From assembly GCA_020055645.1 (NCBI GenBank), contig CM034549.1, positions 14,343,930 to 14,407,929 of the forward strand: a stretch of DNA of 64,000 nucleotides, written 5' to 3'. This DNA comes from Tomocerus qinae. Its lineage: Eukaryota > Arthropoda > Collembola > Entomobryomorpha > Tomoceridae. Position numbers and translations under genes: made by a program. The notes below the pieces were generated by a model. That model had not been told where the DNA came from. It did no database searches and worked only from the letters and a program-made list of their open reading frames with translations. The stretch's first letter is position 1. Each line of letters begins with the position of its first letter. This document shows positions 12,184 to 25,100 of the stretch, piece by piece.

Positions 12184-12331
12184 GAAAACGGTAAGCTCTA
12201 GCGGAGTCCTAACTTCCACTGATATTCCTCTTAGGAGAAGGTGGTGGGTGGATGTCAAATGTTTGCTTGGTGCCATGAAGTAGGAGTGGGAGGGAAGGGG
12301 GGACTAGTGCTAGAGCCGACCAATACCGTTT
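12184..12331. repeat. Small inverted repeat in the ML-gene intron
   Basis: AAACGGTA followed by GCTCTAGC and AGTCC near 12185-12208 recurs as the reverse complement near 12303-12331, with a 6-base gap in one arm, around a GC-richer core. Size and layout suggest a short MITE. I could not define a target duplication. Confidence 0.4.
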
Positions 12332-12399
12332 ACCCTTTTTCATGCCCGTAGTATTGTCATTTTGTAATTTTGTTTTAATTAATTGATTGGTTCAATCAG

Positions 12400-12572
12400 A
12401 TTTTACTGCCAAATTATTGACCAACACGGTAATTACACTGACACCTTTAGGAGATATAGAAGTTTACAAATTTAATTTGTGCCCAATGATAACTAGTGGG
12501 TGTTCAAATTTGAAAGTTGGATCTGTAATGACCTTGCATACTAAAAGACGACTTGAAGAAACTATCCCCCCA
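12400..12572 (+). CDS. NPC2-like ML-domain protein, exon B
   Basis: Acceptor TTCAATCAG supplies AT, which with the A left by exon A makes Asn and gives INFTAKLLTNTV, equivalent to the conserved V.V.FT strand of ML proteins. The exon continues PLGDIEVYKFNLCPMITSGC, holding the middle Cys pair, and KVGSVMTLHTKRRLEETIPP, matching the region before the YP..... strand in NPC2. It ends at CCA before a consensus donor GTAAGT (12573), phase 0. Confidence 0.77.
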
Positions 12573-12724
12573 GTAAGTAGCTGTTAATAACCAATATAAT
12601 AATAATAATAAGAAAAATTTTTTTAATGTATACTACAAACTCCTAAATGCATCAGATATGGAAATAGTGAGAATTAGTATTTATAATATTCATATTCAGT
12701 TTGAAACTTTTCTGTAAAATGTAG

Positions 12725-12853
12725 TACCGGGGAGGGATTAGATTTATATTCAAGGACGAGAACGACGATCCTGTATTTTGCACCCAACTAAATGTTATTT
12801 TGAAAGAAAAGACTTTGGATTTGGGAGACTTGATTGGAGGCATCGGACGATGA
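12725..12853 (+). CDS. NPC2-like ML-domain protein, last exon
   Basis: Acceptor ATGTAG at 12719-12724 is directly followed, in phase 0, by YRGGIRFIFKDENDDPVFC, which corresponds to the terminal ML strands (in NPC2, YP.....W.L.D.....FC) and carries the sixth conserved Cys. The remaining residues, TQLNVILKEKTLDLGDLIGG plus IGR, form a tail somewhat longer than in human NPC2, ending at TGA 12851-12853. With the three certain exons the protein has about 142 residues, and with the candidate signal exon 185. The three coding pieces are free of stops and frameshifts, so the gene is probably functional. It lies entirely inside the receptor's first intron on the same strand. Confidence 0.75.
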   Translation, partial: YRGGIRFIFKDENDDPVFCTQLNVILKEKTLDLGDLIGGIGR

Positions 12854-15800
12854 GAATTAAATGGCCAATTTCTCTTCAATGTAAACATGTAGTGATATTT
12901 TTGTTACAAATAATTTTTCTGATTTTGTTTCCGTAAAATGGTAAAATTAAAATGCAAATTGTTATTACTTATACAAGAACAATTAGTTCATATACATAGG
13001 TTTCATACACATTTCATTTCAATCATACCAGCTTTTCATCCATACCTACATACAAAATTCGTAACAATTTCATTGTTGTTAATCATTAAAATAACATACT
13101 CATTAACCTCGGCTATCCGTTTTAGAGTACATAAGAATAGATTGATATTATTTGTTTCCATTTAATTAAAGCAAAATCGCTTTAAGCAGTGTGAATTTTA
13201 AAGTAGATTATTGATAATCGTAAAATCAATTGCAGTTACTGAACAATATATTATACTAAAGCAATGAGTCAATGAGTAATGAAATGCAAATGAGGTGACT
13301 TTATTGCTTGTTTAGTCAACACATTACCTTGATGACTCATAGTCTACAATACTTTAATACAGTTTGTTATTACCCCTTTGTCTGCCTGTAACATTTGTAG
13401 ACATATAAAAATGTAATGTGATTTTAATATTGTATTTTGCGCAGTGCGCAGTAACTTCCTATGATTAATATTTTTATTTTACTCATGGACTTTGGAGATT
13501 TTATTATGAATATGACTTGACTGGCCTACCCGGCACCACAGCGTTTGACTGCTTGTTAGTAACCTTTCATCATCATAATTCTAATAAAAACTTTAAGTTA
13601 GAAAGGTGGAAAATTAAAATTTTAACTTAGGTATGTTTTACATTGTCATTGTCAGATAACACTTTCCATGGCATAAACATATGTACATTGCGGTTTTATA
13701 TCCCCCAAGCTTCAGAATATTTTATTAAATCGAGATATTATATTGAGATAGGATTTTGGTTGTGTACAAACAAAACCTGGTGATGTTCAAGTTCAAGAAT
13801 AGTCACGCAGCAATTTAACTTGCTGGTACTAGATTCTTTCGCCATAATAGTAATAATATGTCAGTGCAGAAAGGTAATGAAGATAAATGTTCATGACCAT
13901 ATATGTTTTGGGTATTGTACAGCAGCAGGATTTTGTGGTCGCATTAGTAAAAAAACTCATTTTTACCAGAGTAGCATGTGATATGAATATCTCTTTACTT
14001 TTCTACAAATACAATTTGTTTGTGGACTAACTTAATATGGTAAGACTTATTTAATAGGTACAGAATTACATAGTAGCAGTACATGGAATATCATAAAACC
14101 AGAGCAATTTAAGATTTCAAATTTCGATGTTCCTATTATACTCGTTTAAAAATTAGACGAAATGCCATTCCATATAACTGCTGGGTGACCATCTACTGAA
14201 AACAGCATAATCGTGTTGCTTTGTCCTATTGAGGTCATTTATTGGGTTCGACGTATATCGTTCGTAGCCCAAGTCCCAAATTACAGTGAATACCCATTTA
14301 TTATTTTTTTTGAACTTATTCTTCCTACTCAATTAGAAATTCAATGGTTGTATCTAGTCCTAGTCCTATATGAGGAATGTTCATTTTCTGAGCATAATAT
14401 CATCACCAACCACCAAGTGGTAACAGGAGAATTTGCTAATTTGCAATATTATTATATTATTATGTTGTATGGTTAGATTTTCTTGTTTCTGTTCAAGATT
14501 AGCGAAAAGTGGGAGTATGAGAACAAAGTTCAAAATAATAAGTCCATGCAAATAACAGTCTGTTGTCATTTCCGCATATAAATTGATGGTTTAGGTAGTG
14601 TACATAGAATACCATTTCCTGGTAATAGTACTGGCGACTTGGAAATGTTGTTTGCTTTCTTGTTCCTTTTCTGGCTCACTTTATTCCGCTACGCCGAATG
14701 GAATGATTAGGTATTCATAACTTACGTATTCCCATCATGATCTTTCACAAGCCTACAGCTATGTGGTATCTGAGAAGCCACACTGTTTACCTAAACCTTA
14801 CACTTTCTCTTTCCTTCCGTTCTTGTTAAGGTAGAATGCCAGAAGTGCTGTACACGATCTGTCAAGTTACTGCCGCATAGGTTTGATAACCCGGATGGAA
14901 ATAATATGGAGTACGATAATATTGTCGTATATGCCTTACCTTTTCCATACCTACTGCTTTCCCTTCCCACTCAACTTATTGGATTACTACATGAATAAAC
15001 AACTTCTGTAAACACCATAAACTGACCTGGGGTATTGAGATTAGAGATTCCCTGCAATGACTAACGTTTGATATAAATGAATAAACTACGCGTAATTCAA
15101 TGCGGGTTTGAATGTAACTTACCTATGTTTACTATATTACTACGCCTTGGACTATCAAAACTAAAGTATGGATTTGAAACAAGGTGATGCAATAAATGAA
15201 TCATGAAACGCGTATAAGTTTATTAGGACTTTTAAATGCTATTACTGGGAGCTAAAGTTAATATATTAATCCTTTTTGCATTTTGCATTCAGTCTACCTT
15301 TACAGCTTTATTTGATCTTTTAAATCATCACAAAATGCATAGCGCTCACCTGAACACATTTGACACTTAAACGTGAATAAAGGGGGAATGGATCGTGATC
15401 CCATGAAACCTTTGATATATAGGTATATGTATGCTAATGTATAGTTTGTCATTCCTATCAGAGGGTATGAAATGGGAAAGAATGTGCTGGGAAGTCTAAA
15501 TAGCGGAAATGATAGATATTTTGGCCAGACAGTTCAGTCAATGGAACACATAAATACTCGATATTGCTCAACGGCACGTGCTTAGCAATGCAATAGTGGA
15601 CTTTGTCTGCATATAAATTGTGATGTAATGCATAATAGGTAGAAATGTAGGAAAAACATGTTTTTGTCAAACTTTAGAAACAGTGGCGAATAATGAACAG
15701 GTGATGTTGGGCTAAAAGCTTCCTTTAAATGCGCTGGAAAAATTAGTCTAAGTAAACCGCTTTTCTGAAACGTATTTATTTAGGTATTATAACAACAAAC

Positions 15801-16184
15801 AATACACCAGCAAGAGCTTAAATAAATATGCAAGTTGGTTGGCTAATGGTGTTGAAATATTTGCAATTAAAACTAACGAAAATAACAATTAGCATTTTTA
15901 GTATCGATACTCAGTATGCAATGCGGTACTAATTTAGTTAATTGATTCTTTTTTCAGGTGTAAAAATTTTTGTCATGAAATTAGAATAGGAATTTTTCTA
16001 ACAGCAGCACAAAATGTTTAACTGAAAGGTATTTAAATGCAAATTGATAGATACAATTGCGACGTTAATACAATGTCATAAATACAAAATTAATTACCTT
16101 CTCCATTGTGTAAGCACAGAAAATATTGTTATAAATTGCTGCTAATCACCATGCGTGTAATCATTCAAATCGCCCTTACCATTT
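12854..16184. other. Intron 1 continued, no gene seen
   Basis: AT-rich DNA downstream of the ML gene. The longest frames (about 87 codons near 14213, 75 near 12938) are low-complexity and show no family resemblance. The 3'UTR and poly(A) site of the ML gene should lie in its first part but no site stands out. Confidence 0.55.
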
Positions 16185-18573
16185 GAGCGTTTCGGACGAA
16201 AAAGGAGGAATATAAAGTTTTATTTTATGATTATTTAATCCATAGTTACAATTAAGATAAAAATGAAATATCAGGGGTAAAATTTTTCAACTATGGAATT
16301 GCGACAAATGATGGACGGGCACTAGGGGTATGAATTTTTTTACAGTCGTCAAGACGCCGATTTCTACGTATCGGTTCGACGATTGGACGTCTTGAGAAGC
16401 CCTCAGCCAAGGTTTCGGGTGGGAAATCAAAAAGTGGGATCTTCCCATTTTCCCAGTGGGAAAAGTGGGAATCAAAATGGCTTAGTGGGTGGGAAAATGG
16501 GAAATGAAAAAAATGACTGGGAAATGAAACATTAGTACACAGTAGGTATAAATACTGCTCCCTAGCAGTCTCCTATGAGACGAGACTTCTTTAGTGCTCT
16601 TCAAGTCATCCTTGCTCGTTTACATTTCGTAAGTTACTGAAAGTTGTTTGTAGACGTAGTAAAAATTTTGCATTGAAGTTTTTTTCTTTAACGTATGTAA
16701 ACGTAATAATAATTACAATAATTTAGGGCTTTTAGTCAGCGGGATATCGTTACCTGTGTTGCCTTATGCAATGAATGCAACAGATTAATGTACATTAAAA
16801 TAAAAACACTGCGCACTGTGCTTCAGATGCAGTCACGTTATTCAGCTGTATAAATTCATAGCCCAAATTACAAAATGTGATTATTAAATCAAATTACTTG
16901 TATTACTCACTTCACATGTCAACACTAATGCAACTGCCGAGTATTCCAAATTATTATTCACTTTATCATAAATTTCGTGATCTTAATAAGCAGAAAATAA
17001 ACCAAAGTAAAATTTAGAGTATGGAATTGGCAGTCCTTGTCATCTGGATTGAGGAATTACAAAATTATTTACTTTTATTTTTGGTTGGTAATTTGTAGCA
17101 TAAAAGAACAGCCGCCGTAGGTTACCGCAGCGAATCGTATCATTTCACGTGACTTTTTTTCATTTCCCAGAAATTTCCCACTTTTCCCGTATTTCCCACT
17201 TTTCCCACTTTTCCCAACTGGCTATCAAAATGAGGTGGGAAATGGGAAAATCCGAAACTATGCCCTCAGCACTTAAGACGAGGTTCCAGTTCATAATACA
17301 ACACTTAATATAATGGGTTTTTTAAAAATTAATACAAGATTGGTTTTACTCAAGGACGAAGTCGTAATAATTACCTAAGTGACTATTATTGGGACTGTGA
17401 TCAGGTAGGTTGGTAGTCAAATGCAAAAAATTAAAATCGATTTTTTTTCATTTTTTTAAATTCGACAATTTTGTGCCAAAATGAATGGTAGTAAGCAAAG
17501 GGCAGGGTGAGATAGGGAGAGTAGTCCTACTGCTGCATATGAAAATAAAATAAGAAAGAAATTGAAATTTTAATTTGTTTACTCGGACTATCAGCTTACC
17601 TGATCCCAGTCCCAATAACATGTAAGAAATTATCTTGGCTTAGGTATTTAGTTTTCAAGTTATTGATGTAATACGGACAAAATTATATCGTAGTTAACAC
17701 AAATACCAATTACTTCAAAGCAAATAAACATAGTGAAAAGTTTATATTCCCTCTTTTGAACGTGCTTTGCCTGCATTTTAGGCTAAAATTGACATCAATT
17801 TTATTGTGGGAATATTATGCTTTCATTATTTATTACCAACAAGCTGAACCGCTCTTTTAGCGTGAAAATCTTTAACTCCATCGCTGTATAATAAAACTGT
17901 ACACTATGCATATTTCATAAAACAAGGAAGTCCAATATGAATGGTTAGCTTATTTCGAAAATTGAACATTGTTAATATGCCTAATCATTTTGAAATTCAG
18001 CATTAATACTGGGGGCTTAGTTAGTTATAAAGTATTATATTATATGATTATCTACCGCCAATTCAATGGTGTGCTTAAATATTACCAAAATTTAAAATTG
18101 ACATCGTTTCTTTCAATAATGCAAAGTATTGTCATTATTGAAAGGATGTCATTGAAACAACAGTAACCTGTGCTACACACACTACAAAGCAGGTCAACCG
18201 AAATTCGCGATTTTTTGAAAAATAGACAAAATCATTACACTAGTATTTGTAATACTACTTTTTTATTTAGAAAATTTAGTTCCCAATGTTTAAGTTAATT
18301 TCAAGCGACTCTGAATTGAACTGATGAAGGACAAAAGTGCACAATACTTAAACCGATCTGACACCATATAAGTTTCTTTGCTTGTTTTTACACACGTTCC
18401 CTTTAATTGCATTGCAGGAAAGACGGTTTACTTTCATTGCAATTGCTAACTTATCATCGGTAAATCCTACCCCTGACTTTTCATTATTATCAAAAAATTG
18501 ACACATTAGTAACTATGGGTTAAACTAAATAGTAAATTGATTTTATATTCCTCCTTTTTCGTTCGAAACGCTC
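16185..18573. mobile_element. Degenerate DNA transposon with terminal inverted repeats
   Basis: The left end GAGCGTTTCGGACGAAAAAG and the reverse complement of the right end match at all but one of the first 32 bases, through GGAGGAATATAAA. Similarity continues in patches (CATAGTTAC, ATGAAA, TCAGGGGTA) to about 115 bases in. ATTT borders the element on both sides (16181-16184 and 18574-18577) as a possible 4-bp target duplication. Four-base duplications occur for example in Sola elements, but assignment is a guess. About 1.5 kb remains after removing a nested insertion; no transposase was recognised, so it is non-autonomous or decayed. Confidence 0.7.
16407..17261. mobile_element. hAT-like MITE nested in the larger element
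   Basis: Bounded by the direct 8-base repeat GCCCTCAG at 16399-16406 and 17262-17269, the target size typical of hAT transposons. Both ends carry GTTTCGG a few bases in, facing inward, followed by sub-terminal GTGGGAAA/TTTCCCAC motifs repeated many times in opposite orientation, probable transposase-binding repeats (inference). The interior is AT-rich without a transposase. Removing it and one 8-base copy restores a continuous outer element, so it inserted later than that element. Confidence 0.75.
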
Positions 18574-18766
18574 ATTTCATCACGTTCGAATTGCAGATAC
18601 TAAGTTGTTTTGATGTTCATTCTTCATCTTTTCGTAGAGTGGTGGATATTTTATAAGCGATATGACTTTATAGTATACCGTTTCGTATTTAGCGTGCAAG
18701 TGTTTTTTATTGCCAGTTCTCGCAAGTTGCAAGTTCAGTTGCACTACGATATGACTGCAATTGCAG

Positions 18767-19167
18767 TGTGTGAGCTCGAAGGGTCGAGCGTGAATGTGAA
18801 CTGACACAAAAATGACGATGACGATGACGAAAACTATCAGTGCTAAGTTAATGGTGCAAAACGGATATTATTACGTGATTTTCTGGCGCAGACACTTATT
18901 TTTGAAGATAATCGATAGTACTATTTATTATCGTATAGCACATATTTAATTACAGTAGGAAGAATGAATAAATCAAAATTTTATAAATATAAATTAAAAT
19001 AGTAGAACGTAGAACACAAAGGAGTTTGCTTTAGCGTCTGCTCAGGCTGGACTGCAACTTGCAACTGTCGTTATGTTGTAATTTTATTATGGTTAAAGAA
19101 CGTAGTTACTTATCCTAGTCGACGATTTTCTCACCGCGAAATTCAAACTAAATCGTTGTGGCGTACA
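18767..19167 (-). repeat. 3' LTR of the BEL/Pao element
   Basis: A 401-base repeat matching 25461-25861 at all but one position. The end of the gag-pol frame (last eight codons and stop) lies inside this LTR. A GATGACGATGACGATGAC microsatellite lies near its outer end. The minus strand contains AATAAA motifs that could serve as poly(A) signals. Confidence 0.96.
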
Positions 19168-22100
19168 CTCCCCCCAGCAACTAATCCCCCAGATTTGTTA
19201 GCTCCCGAATCGTTGTCGCCACAATTTTCTGCTTTCTCCGCATCCAAGCTTGATTCCATATCAAGTACGCAAACTTTCACCACAGGTCGGATGAATTCTC
19301 CAGTCGATGTTTTCACCTTCACCACTCGAACTACTCCGTCTTGTCCAGAAATAGTTTCGACGACTTTCCCCCGAGGCCAGTAGTTACGAGGTAAATCCCC
19401 ATCTGCAATGAAGACTAAGTCTCCTATTTTTATTGGTTTCACCGGAGTATGCCATTTTGTCATCTTCGTCAGGCTGGGCAAATACTCCTTCATCCATCTC
19501 TTCCAGAAGAAGTTGGCAAAGACTTGGGCGATTCTCCATTGCTTGCGAGAGTAAAGATCATCTGATGTGTGATGTCCTGGTATTGGTGCTCCTCCTGACG
19601 TCCCCAACAGGAAATGATTTGGCGTAAGACATTCCAAATCTTCCGGGTCAGCTGATACTCGTGTGAGGGGTCTACTATTGACAACGTTTTCCGCCTCCAC
19701 AAATAACGTCTGTAATGTTTCCTCTTTTGGCGCTTGCTCCTTAAGATTTGCTTTCAAGGAAATCTTGACTGACTTGACTAATCGTTCCCAGCTCCCCCCC
19801 ATATGGGGAGCATATGGGGCTATGAAATGCCACTCGATACCTCTGTTGGCAAGTCTTGACATGATCACATCCTGATCCAATTCGTCCAAGGCACGTTTCA
19901 GTTCAGTCTCCGCTCCTCGAAAGTTCGTCCCATTATCGGAGTATAATTTTTCGGGGCATCCCCTTCTCCCGATAAATCTTCGGAGAGCCATAATGAATGA
20001 GTCGGTGCTAAGCGAAGCTGCAATTTCCAGATGCACTGCACGAACAGACAGACAAGTGAAAAGTACTCCGTACCGTTTCTCATGATGGCGATTAATGGTA
20101 ACGTTCATCGGGCCAAAATAGTCGACACCGACGAACGTAAATGGTCTTGCTGGTCTGGTCAATCTCACAACAGGTAGTGGTGCCATTTCAGGAAAACTTG
20201 GTTTCAATCGAAACAAATTACATGTCATACATCTGTTCCAAGCACTTCTAACAGCGTTGCGGGCGTCAAGAATCCAATATTTTTGTCGCAGCTCGTTCAG
20301 CACGAATTCTTGTCCGCTATGTCCCGCTTGTTTGTGATAATGCATCACAAGTAGTCGAGTAATAAGATGCTTCGGATCCAAAAGTATTGGTTTCTTTGTG
20401 TAGTCATCAATTTCAGGTGTGTTTCTAATCCTCCCACGGGCTCTTAAAATTCCATCCTCGTCAATCGATGGGCTCAAAGCAAGTAACTTACTTGATTTAG
20501 GAATAGCTTTCTTTTTCATTAGAGCATCTAGTTCTTGCGGGAAAGAATCGGCTTGACACTTTCTGAGAATTAAATTCTCTGCTCTTAGAAGTTCCACTGC
20601 ACTTAATTCTCCAGACAATTTCTTTTCATTTTTCAGCTTATGCAAGAACTTATTATGTAGAAATCGGAGTAGCCACCCTGTACTTCTCCGCAGACGATTC
20701 CAGGAATTGAGAACTTCAACATTGGGCAGAAGAATTACTTTTCTTATGAGAGAATGTACATGGTGTACAATTTCATCTTCAGACTCCTTGTCTGAGACAA
20801 CCTCATCGCCTTTCATTTCCGAAGGCCATTTATTTGATGGGAGCAATAGAAAGGATGGACCTTTCAACCATCTGCTGCCACAGGAAAAGTCAGAAGCCGT
20901 AGAACTGCGAGTTGCTTCGTCAGCGACGTTAATCTTGGTGGGCACCCAGTGCCAATTTTCTATATTCGTAGTTTCTAGGATTTCCCCGATTCGGCAAGCC
21001 ACGAAAGGCTTATACTGACGTGCTTCCGATCGTATCCAATGCAGAACTGTTCTGGAGTCACTCCAGAAATGAACTTCGTTAATTTTTAGCTCCAACTCTT
21101 CTTTCAGTGTAGAAGCCAATCGACTAGCCATAACCGCTGCTTGGAGTTCTAACTTTGGCACGGTCATTGGTTTTAAAGGAGCAACACGAGCTTTAGCCAT
21201 CACTAAAGAAGTCTCCACTGCGTCGTTGTTTTCTACACGTAGATAAGCCACAGCTGCGAATGCTTCTTCACTGGCGTCGCACATAATATGTAGTTGGATG
21301 TCGGTTGACGATGGAAGTAGCCTAGAGTAACATCTAGGTATCTTCATGTTCGTGATTCCTTTCATCTCATAAAGCCACCCTTTCCACTTTACAAATTGAA
21401 TATCTGTTACTTCGTCGTCCCAACTAATGCCGCTTCTCCAGATTTCTTGAAAGAATATTCGAGCTTTAATGGTAAAATGTACTACGAATCCTAAGGGGTC
21501 AAACATTGACATAAACACTCGAAGAACTTCCCTTTTCGTAGGACGTCTTTGGCCACTCAGAATTTCTTCCTGTATTTTGTGGAATTGGCAGGCGAAGAAG
21601 AAGTAGTCTCCATTGGGATTCCAATGAAGTCCCAATACTCGTTCGGTAGGTAACTCTCCTTCCAAATTGAGATTTTTTACTTCTTCGTGTTCCGTTATGT
21701 TCTCCGCAGAAAGTTGACGTAAGACATTTGGGGAACTGCATATCCAGCCTCTTATGTCGAAGCCTCCGCGTCTGTGAACTTCACGAACTTGTTTTATTTT
21801 CTCCACAGCTTCCGATTCCGAATCTGCTGCGTCCAAATAGTCGTCGACGTAATGCTTTCTTACGATTGCATTTAGAGCTTTCGGGAATTCTTCCGAGAAT
21901 TCCAGAGCATTTTTGTTTTTCACTACTTGCGCTAAACTTGGCGAGCAAGTAGCTCCAAATGTCATGACCACCATTTCATAGGTGTCTGGATCTTCATCAT
22001 TCAAATTTGGACTCCATAAAAATCTTTGTGAGCACTGATCTTCTTGCCGCACTCGCACTCGATGAAACATGTCGCGAATATCTCCGCTGAATCCAATCTG

Positions 22101-25100
22101 TCCCTCTCGAAATCGAACAAGTACTCCAGGTAGTGAAGTGAGATAATCAGGACCAGATGACAACATGTCATTAAGGCTGACTCCGTAACTTTTAGCCGCC
22201 GCATCGAAAACGAGACGTATCTTGCCAGGCTTGTTTGGATTTCTAACTGCAAAATGCGGGAGATACCAAGTCTTGGGACCCACAACTTGCGATTCTTGTT
22301 TTGAGAGTTTTCGTACAAACCCTTTATCGATGTACTCTTGTATCTTCTCCCGATACAAGCGTGCAAATTCTTCGTCTTGAGACATTTTTCTTTTAATGAT
22401 CCTCAATCGATTAAATGCGTTGACTTTACTTGGAGGTAAACGAATCTCACCTTTTTTCCACAAGAGTCCAACTTCCCAACAATTCCCAATCCGCTTGGTG
22501 TTTTCTTCGATTTGTTTTTCGGCATTTAATTCATCTGCGGATTTTGGTAGGTGCTGCACAACTTTAACACCAAAACTGTCTGTGCTGAAGGATTCTTTGA
22601 CTATCTTGTTCAAATCCTCGTCTTCGTGGCTAATGTGGAATATCTGGTGTGATTGTTTATTCTTACAGCCGACACTTTCATCTGCTCCGTGAACTGTCCA
22701 TCCCAATCGAGTGTAACTTGCAATTGGAGAGCTTGCAGGACCTTCTGATATTTGTCTTGACACTTTCAAGTGGCTGTGATCTTCTCCGATGAGTATCATT
22801 GGCACTGCAGACACATACGAATCCATTGGAAGATTTTCCAGGTGTTTCCACTTCTTGGATAATTCAGTCATGTTGAGAGATTGAGAGCGAAGGTGTAGTG
22901 CTTTCACTGTCTGTACATTGTCGATGATAAATTTTTCGGTTTGCTTGACTCCGCGAATACTTACAGAAACAATCTTCGACTGCGGCTCTGTCACTGTACT
23001 TGAGTCTGCAAACGAAATTCGAAGACATCTTTTTGGACCGGTGAGTCCTAAACTTTCAGCTACCTTTGAATTGAGCAGGGTGATTGTCGATGCGTCATCC
23101 AACAATGCAAAAACTTTCATTTCTCCTTTAGGCCCTCTCAATATCACAGGTAAAACTTTGAGTAGAACATTTGACTTACTAACTGTCAATGTCGTGTGAG
23201 CATCCTTTGCCGGAAGTGTTTCTTCAGACTTTGGAGCTGAATTTTCTTTTGACTTTGGAGTTGAACTTTCTTTTGATTTTTGGGCTGGCTTGTGAAGTGA
23301 CCTATGATGAAATATTTTGCATCCGTCGATTTCACACAGAATCTTGTCCTCGCACTGTGCCATAGCGTGATCATTTCCGAAGCACGAAAAACAAAGACGA
23401 TTTTCTGCTGCCCACTTCCTCCGGTAGTCAACATCGTTTTTGGCTAATACTCTGCAGTCAGGCGTGATGTGATTCTTCCTGCCACAACATAAACATTTTT
23501 TGACGGTTGACTTATCTGAGGTTGACTCCTTTGCTTCTAAGACTTCGCTGGTTGCCAAAACTGCTTCCTTTCTCTGGGGCTGCTTCTTTTTCTCACTTTC
23601 GGTTTTGCGACGCTCATCCTCCGGCTTGCCTTGTTGCTTGGGATCCAAAGGCAGAGAGTTCTTGACCAGTCTTGCCACCTTGGCTCGTTTTTCCATCCAA
23701 GCAGCAAAATCCTTGAGTGTTATATCGTCGCTGCTTTTTTCTGCTAGCTCATCTCCCCATTTTGTTTTGAAAGATACCGGTAGTTTTTCAACCAAATCTT
23801 CAAGGAGCGTAGGATTGTGCATGTAACTTGGCCTTTTCAGCGCTTCGATGGTTGCCACCAAATTAGTCACTGCGTGCGAAAAGTCAACAACAGATTCCGA
23901 TTTTTCTTCTTTGATGTGTGGCAATTTCTTCACTTTCAGAACAAGTGATTTAATAATTTGAGTAGGTTGGCCGAAATTCTCCTCCAGAGATTTCATGATG
24001 AGCGGAAGTTTGTCGGTGTGGTTGAGCATCTCTCCGACGGCTTCCAGGGCCTTTCCTTTCAAACTTTTTCTCAAACGGCAGATATTATTAAAGTCATTGT
24101 ATCCGCACTCTTTTGTAGTTTCATGATAATGACTAATAAACATTGGCCACTTATCTGGATCTCCGTAGAAGTCTGGTAGTGCTGTCACTCCTGTCTGACG
24201 AGCTACGAATTTCTTGATCTCTCCTCCCCCCGTGTCGCGTTCGGCCAGGGTATAATTTCTTGCTACATCTTGCGCTTGAAATAATAGAGAGAGTTGTTCT
24301 GCTGAGAACTCAACCATATTCTTCTGTGGTTGCTTTGTGTCATAGCGAAAGACGGACGACTCGTTACTTGGTGATGGCGTTGAATCTCGATACTGATGAT
24401 CTGATTTCACTTCGTTTGATTGCTGTTGGTGACTGGGAGATTGAGGTTGCTGCTGCTCACCTGATGACTGCTGTTGATATTTAAATTGCTGCTGCTGACC
24501 TGATGGTTGTTGGTATTTAAATTGAAAGTCTTCTTCACGTTGATGATACTGCGGCTTCGTTGTATTCACTGGTATGAATGGTGACGTCATTCTTTTCCTG
24601 CTGACTGGTGATTTTGCTTCGGAATTCTTCACTGAATTATTAAATACCTCATGCTGCTTTGTCGTCTTCAAAGGCTCTTCAGATTTCGTATCTGCATTAG
24701 CATTCTCCACCCGCTCGGTGCTAACATTTGTATTCAATATCCGTTCTTGATATTCTTCGTCATCACTGCCCAGGTATTGTGACCGTTTGTCATCTTCATC
24801 CAGTTTAGCTTTTTCCAACTTGGCCTGCAGTTCAATTCGCTCAAGATTTCTTCTTAATTCGGCCTGTGCAGCTTCCATTTGCAATTTCAATTCCAACTTA
24901 GCATATTCTGCCTGAGCCTTTTGAATTTCAGCTTCAGCTTTCTGCCGCTCTTCCATGACCTTTGCATCGACCTCCAGTTGCAGTCTTCGATGACTTGCTA
25001 ATGACCGAGTGCTGCCTTTTACACTATGCTTTGACGAGAACTTCATAAGCCAAGAACTGCTGCCATGCTCAGATTTGTCGTCTGCAATATATGATGAAGT

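Noticed and set aside
19156..24484. Many plus-strand and alternate minus-strand frames inside the BEL element
   Set aside because: Shadows of the gag-pol frame; no env-like or other second gene among them.
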